A DNA stretch of 64,000 nt, taken from positions 10,185,472 to 10,249,471 of the forward strand of contig NC_082599.1 of the NCBI RefSeq assembly GCF_030936135.1, given 5' to 3'. The DNA is from Gavia stellata (taxonomy: Eukaryota > Chordata > Aves > Gaviiformes > Gaviidae). A model generated the notes under the pieces. The model searched no databases, was not told where the DNA came from, and saw only the letters and a list, made by a program, of their open reading frames with translations. Both the position numbers and the translations under genes were made by a program. Positions within the stretch are counted from its first letter, which is position 1. Each line of letters starts with the position of its first letter. Shown here piece by piece: positions 58,100-64,000 of this stretch.

Positions 58100-58580
58100 G
58101 CCTTGCTAGCCCTGCCTGCGCTGGGTCCCAAGGCAAAGTGACCCCACCAACACCAACGGGGCACCCCAGGGCTGGGTGGGGGGGCCCCTTGGGGATGCGT
58201 GCGGGGGGGGGGGGGGCACACCGGGTGCGGGGAAGCTGGGGTGGGAGGCAGGCTGGGAGCATGAGGACCCTGGGGCAGGGGAAGGGGTACCGCCGTCGGG
58301 TGCAGGGGGGTGAGGCTGGGTGTGGGGCCCCCCGGGGCTGAGTGTGGGGGCGACCCCAGGGCGATGCTTGGCCGGAGAGCGCGTCCCCTCCATCCCCAGC
58401 CCGGCCTCTGGCTGACCTGGGGCTGCGGGAGATAACGGGACCCCTTTGATGCTGCCCGGCTGAGCAAACCCCGCGGCACCCACCGCCCGGGGCCGGGCCG
58501 GGCCGCCCCGGCAGCGGGAGCGGGAGCGGAGCCTCCGCGGGGTGGGGCGCAGAGCGTGTCGCGCACGTCACCGGGCTCCG
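58100..58580. other. G-rich block with long mononucleotide run
   Basis: GC-rich sequence with strong strand asymmetry (G on plus) and a 14-G run at 58203-58216. It yields several long overlapping proline-rich frames on the minus strand (up to 158 codons), which I regard as compositional. Confidence 0.7.
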
Positions 58581-58849
58581 CTAATCACCCCGAGCCTTTG
58601 ATTGCGCGGCACGTGGGGACGAGCCTCCACTTCAAAAGAGCGTGGGAAATCCTGATTAAAAGGCTTTTCTCCCCCGTTGGGATCGACACCTTCTTTGAAG
58701 CCCTTCCAAGCGACAGTGCAAGCGCACCCACCGCCCAAGGACCGTATCTATATTTTAAGCGACTTTAATTTCTCTTTCCCCGCCTCGTGCTCTCTTCCCC
58801 TCCTCCTCTCCTTTCAGTTTTGGAAACACCTGGTAAGTTGTAAAATGAT

Positions 58850-59250
58850 TTACGAAGTGAAAGTGTTAAATGAGGCCACCAGCTGTAAGACTGACAGAGC
58901 TTTATGAGTTTTATTAGGTGCCCTATTATGGAAAATAAACTTTAATCCGTCCATAAAAACAGAATCTGAAAAACATATTTGCCCTTGTAGTCTGGAACAC
59001 TGAAGGTATTCTTGTGAGACGCTGGGCTTTAAAGAGATTAATTTTATTGAGACAGACACAATACACCGGTAGGACTTTGATACAGAGTCCGTGAATGGTT
59101 GCCTGTACCCCGCAAGGCTGTTTTTCACAGGGCTGAGACACGTTTGGACACACACCTCTTAGGCATACAGTAAATTTCTGGCCCGGTGGCGCACGTCTGC
59201 CAGTTTAATTAGCGGGTATTTAATTGAAAATTAATGGCTGAGGGAGGATC
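58850..59250. promoter_or_regulatory. Putative conserved non-coding element downstream of MNX1
   Basis: High-complexity sequence with an AT-rich motif cluster inside a GC-rich domain. Three homeodomain-type TAAT/ATTA cores (TTTAATTAGC, ATTTAATTGA, ATTAATGG) lie within 45 bp at about 59205-59240, near the TCF/LEF-type CTTTGAT sites at 58446 and 58602. No coding potential. Conservation cannot be tested here, so the call is an inference from texture and location. Confidence 0.4.
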
Positions 59251-59499
59251 TTTTTTTTTTTTTGGGGGGGGGTGATCTCAGGTAGCTTTTTCTTTTTTTT
59301 TTTTTTAATTGTTAATTTTTTTTAAGACAACGATGTGTCCTCCAGGCTGATGCGGTTTGGCTATTTCAAGGTGTAAGCAAGAGGTAAATCCTGCTGGAAG
59401 TGAGTAACTCGGACGCACCGCCGGGTTTGGGGCGGAGGAGCCGCCGCGGCCCCGCGCGGGCGCTCATCCACGAAGGGGCAGCCGCAGCCGGCGGCGTGG

Positions 59500-59730
59500 A
59501 AAATGGCAGGGCAACTAATGCCTTTATTTTTCTATCACCTTAAATTCTCTACAACCTGTGGCCGAAAAGAAATCATTTACAAATTCAAATTAGCGCCTCA
59601 GACGTGATTGTTTCCGTGCAAGGGGGGAGGTATCGATCAAGCCCAAATCAAGTTTATCCCCATCAAGCTTTCTGACATATGGGATCCATCTAGATTTATG
59701 ATTTACCCCGTGAACGTGTGTGATTTACGG
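59500..59730. promoter_or_regulatory. Putative conserved non-coding element with three ATCAAG motifs
   Basis: High-complexity sequence flanked by CpG-rich DNA. It contains three same-strand ATCAAG motifs at 59636, 59647 and 59662, plus GATTTATGATTTAC near 59694. It looks like a developmental enhancer or another conserved element, about 1.7 kb beyond the MNX1 stop codon. No homolog is named. Confidence 0.4.
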
Positions 59731-60080
59731 CGTATCCCCCCGGCGCGCTGGGTGTGCCGGGCCGGTAAACTAATCACTGCCGGCATTGTCTCTAAATGCC
59801 GCCTCCAGCCGGTACCACCCGAAGCTCTCCGTGACGGACAACTCTTTTCCTTCGTGTAATCCCATGCCATAATCTCATGTATCCGCCAGACTGTGTTGTA
59901 CGGGACGGGTCGTTATAGAAGCCGTTTAGAGGGGCCATGCTGCTCTCATGTGAAAGGTTAACGCGGGTTTGTAAAAAAATCCCCCTTTTTTTTTTTTTTA
60001 AGGCATACGGGAGGGGAAACACTCCGTATTTCGGCGCTTTTCATCCTCCGGGGCTCTACGGGGCAGCGGCGGCATCCGGG

Positions 60081-60120
60081 ATGCGGGGGGATGCGGGGGG
60101 ATGCGGGGGGATGCGGGGGG
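60081..60120 (+). repeat. Four-copy 10 bp repeat ATGCGGGGGG (potential G-quadruplex)
   Basis: Four perfect copies place four G6 tracts separated by identical ATGC loops on the plus strand. Confidence 0.95.
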
Positions 60121-60224
60121 CCGGGGACCGCGCCCGGCGGCGGGGACCCTCAGGCTGCGGCGGGTCCCTGCGCAGCCCTACGCGGGAGCCGAGCCGCGCC
60201 GTAATTCATTAGCGGGGATGAATT

Positions 60225-60370
60225 GCCAGACGTGGCCCCGAGCTGGTATGGATGAGCCAGTGATTATATTTAAATTCGCTATAATTGATTTTGGGAAGAG
60301 CTGCGGTGACAAGGATGAATTGATCTGCAAATTTATTGGCGAGATAAATCCCGCAGTTATCGAAGCGCCC
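60225..60370. promoter_or_regulatory. Putative conserved non-coding element next to the MNX1 3' end
   Basis: An AT-rich, high-complexity block abruptly embedded in more than 65 percent GC sequence. It has TAATTGATTT, ATTATATTTAAATT and several GATAAAT/GATTT motifs. A 146 bp AT-rich islet inside a CpG domain of a homeobox gene is a typical enhancer texture. It lies about 0.6 kb past the MNX1 poly(A) signal. Confidence 0.45.
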
Positions 60371-60929
60371 GCGCTTCGCTGCCGTGGCGGCCGTCGGGGA
60401 GTGGGGGGGTCCCCTCCTCGGTACCGGGGAGGGCGCGGGAGCCCCTCGCCCCCTTCCACCCGCCGGAGCTCCTCGCTTGTTTGCGAGCCGGGCCGTCCCT
60501 GGAAACCAGCGCTGCTCCCTCATTTCTTACGCTCTGGCTCCGGGTTTGCAGCCCCGAGGCGGGAGAGGGACCCGGTTCCGCCCCGGTTCCCCCCATCCCA
60601 GCCCCAGGCTCCCGAAAGCATCGCTCCCCCGGTACCCGAGTGGGACACGCAGCTCTGCTGCCGGGGGGGAGCCTGGAAAGCAGCAAAACACAACCCGGGG
60701 GCGGGGAGGAGCCGTCTTGATTCCTCCCCTGTGCCGAGGCACTCCTCTCGGAAAGGCCCACTCCGATGTCGCATGTCGCACGACGGCTGCGGCGCCGAAT
60801 TAAACTCGGGTTAGAAACCTGTTCTCCGCTCCTTCCCGGGCGCTTCAGCACCGCCCAGAGCAGGGGGACCCCCCGGCACCCCCCGCCCGGGAGAGCCAAG
60901 CAACCCCCCCGCACAGAGCGCTCATACAT

Positions 60930-61423
60930 CTCAAGTACAAAACGCCGTTTATTTTCCACCCCATCGGCAGGTGGAAGGGCCTGGGGAATAATTTAGCATG
61001 CATAAGTAGAGGTAATTTTTTTTTTTTTATAAATACGATATACAAAAATAAAGACAGTATTGAGATTTCCAGCAGTTTTAACGTTCATGACATAAACAGT
61101 TTTCCCGATATATAGTAAGAACAAAACATTTCCCATACTCAGCGAAAGGAACGCGCTTCCAGGGGGCAGGGATAGGGGGGGGGGGGCTCAAGTTTTGTCT
61201 GATTTTCAGTCAATAATAACACTGTATTCACCGTAAATCCTCTTCCCGCCCGGCATGCGGAGGATCCTCTTCTCCATCCCCCTCCAAGCAGGGAGAAATC
61301 AGAACAAGGGCGGGAGGGGGGCAGGGGAGCGGGGCCGGTGCCGACCGGGAGCGGCGGGGCTCCCCCCGCCCCGGGCGGACGGGCAGAGCCCGTGGCTGGA
61401 GGGAACGGGGCGTGCGGGGGGGC
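60930..61423 (-). other. MNX1: MNX1 3' UTR (predicted)
   Basis: Sequence after the MNX1 stop on the minus strand, running to just beyond the first canonical poly(A) signal. It contains a G11 run on plus at 61176-61186 and an A/U-rich stretch near 61012-61060. The end position is estimated as 15-25 bases after the signal. Confidence 0.65.
60948..60953 (-). terminator. MNX1: MNX1 poly(A) signal AATAAA
   Basis: AATAAA on the minus strand (TTTATT on plus), about 475 bases after the stop. It is the first canonical hexamer downstream of MNX1. Confidence 0.7.

Positions 61424-64000
<2,577 letters not shown>

Larger units (their letters stand above)
49040..58100. other. NOM1-MNX1 intergenic region, no gene recognised
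   Basis: AT-rich to about 53.8 kb and then moderately GC-rich. Minus frame 54805-55311 (168 codons) and plus frame 57261-57719 (152 codons) are the longest, and I recognise neither. The region holds an AT-only tract at 51.77 kb, a MIR-like relic near 55.55 kb and a 33 bp tandem duplication at 56140. Confidence 0.6.

Noticed and set aside
58090-58571. Several proline-rich 125-158 codon minus frames
   Set aside because: Three overlapping frames open at once over a G-rich block with a 14-G run; not a gene.
60357-60959. 200-codon minus frame and 237-codon plus frame past the MNX1 3' end
   Set aside because: Overlapping long frames on both strands in a CpG island; composition explains them.

Overview
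ORGANISM AND EVIDENCE. This is vertebrate nuclear DNA, almost certainly from a bird. It carries 5'-truncated CR1 LINEs ending in the avian ATTCTGTG-type tail and a solo retroviral LTR of a kind I know from birds. It also has compact introns and CpG-island promoters. The gene order LMBR1 (minus), NOM1 (plus), MNX1 (minus) matches human chromosome 7q36. The LTR family makes me think of a neoavian bird rather than a galliform, but that is a weak inference. LAYOUT. 1-10617 is the first intron of LMBR1, with a 1 kb CR1 at 4219-5184. LMBR1 coding exon 1 is 10618-10680, inside a CpG island of about 10200-11620. From 11.6 to 34.3 kb lies a mostly AT-rich intergenic interval holding a solo LTR (14562-15653, flanked by a 5 bp duplication), two more CR1 fragments and MIR-like remnants. 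NOM1 occupies 34643-48999: 11 exons, 859 codons plus stop, complete and undisrupted, with its own CpG island at about 34480-35640. From 49.0 to 58.1 kb is intergenic DNA with no recognisable gene. From 58.1 to 64.0 kb is a GC-rich, CpG-rich developmental-gene domain. It holds MNX1 exons 3 and 2 and the last 26 bases of exon 1, preceded on the 3' side by islands of AT-rich, homeobox-site-like sequence that look like conserved non-coding elements. HOW IT FITS. NOM1 is a housekeeping ribosome-biogenesis gene. It sits between LMBR1, whose distal introns host the limb enhancer of SHH in tetrapods (not reached in this window), and the motor-neuron and pancreas homeobox gene MNX1. NOM1 and MNX1 are convergent. 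LMBR1 and NOM1 are divergent but about 24 kb apart, so they do not share a promoter. MAIN POINTS OF INTEREST. No new system was found. The best leads are in NOM1: an exon 7 acceptor fused to a perfect splice donor consensus (a recursive-splicing signature); a decoy acceptor in intron 2; a six-copy coding minisatellite; absence of the N-terminal RVxF-type PP1 docking motif expected from human; an exon-2-like KYVP segment just downstream of exon 1; and a poly(A) signal 12 bases after the stop. Near MNX1 there are putative regulatory islands and a perfect four-tract G-quadruplex array. All gene calls rest on reading the translations; no alignment or database search was possible.
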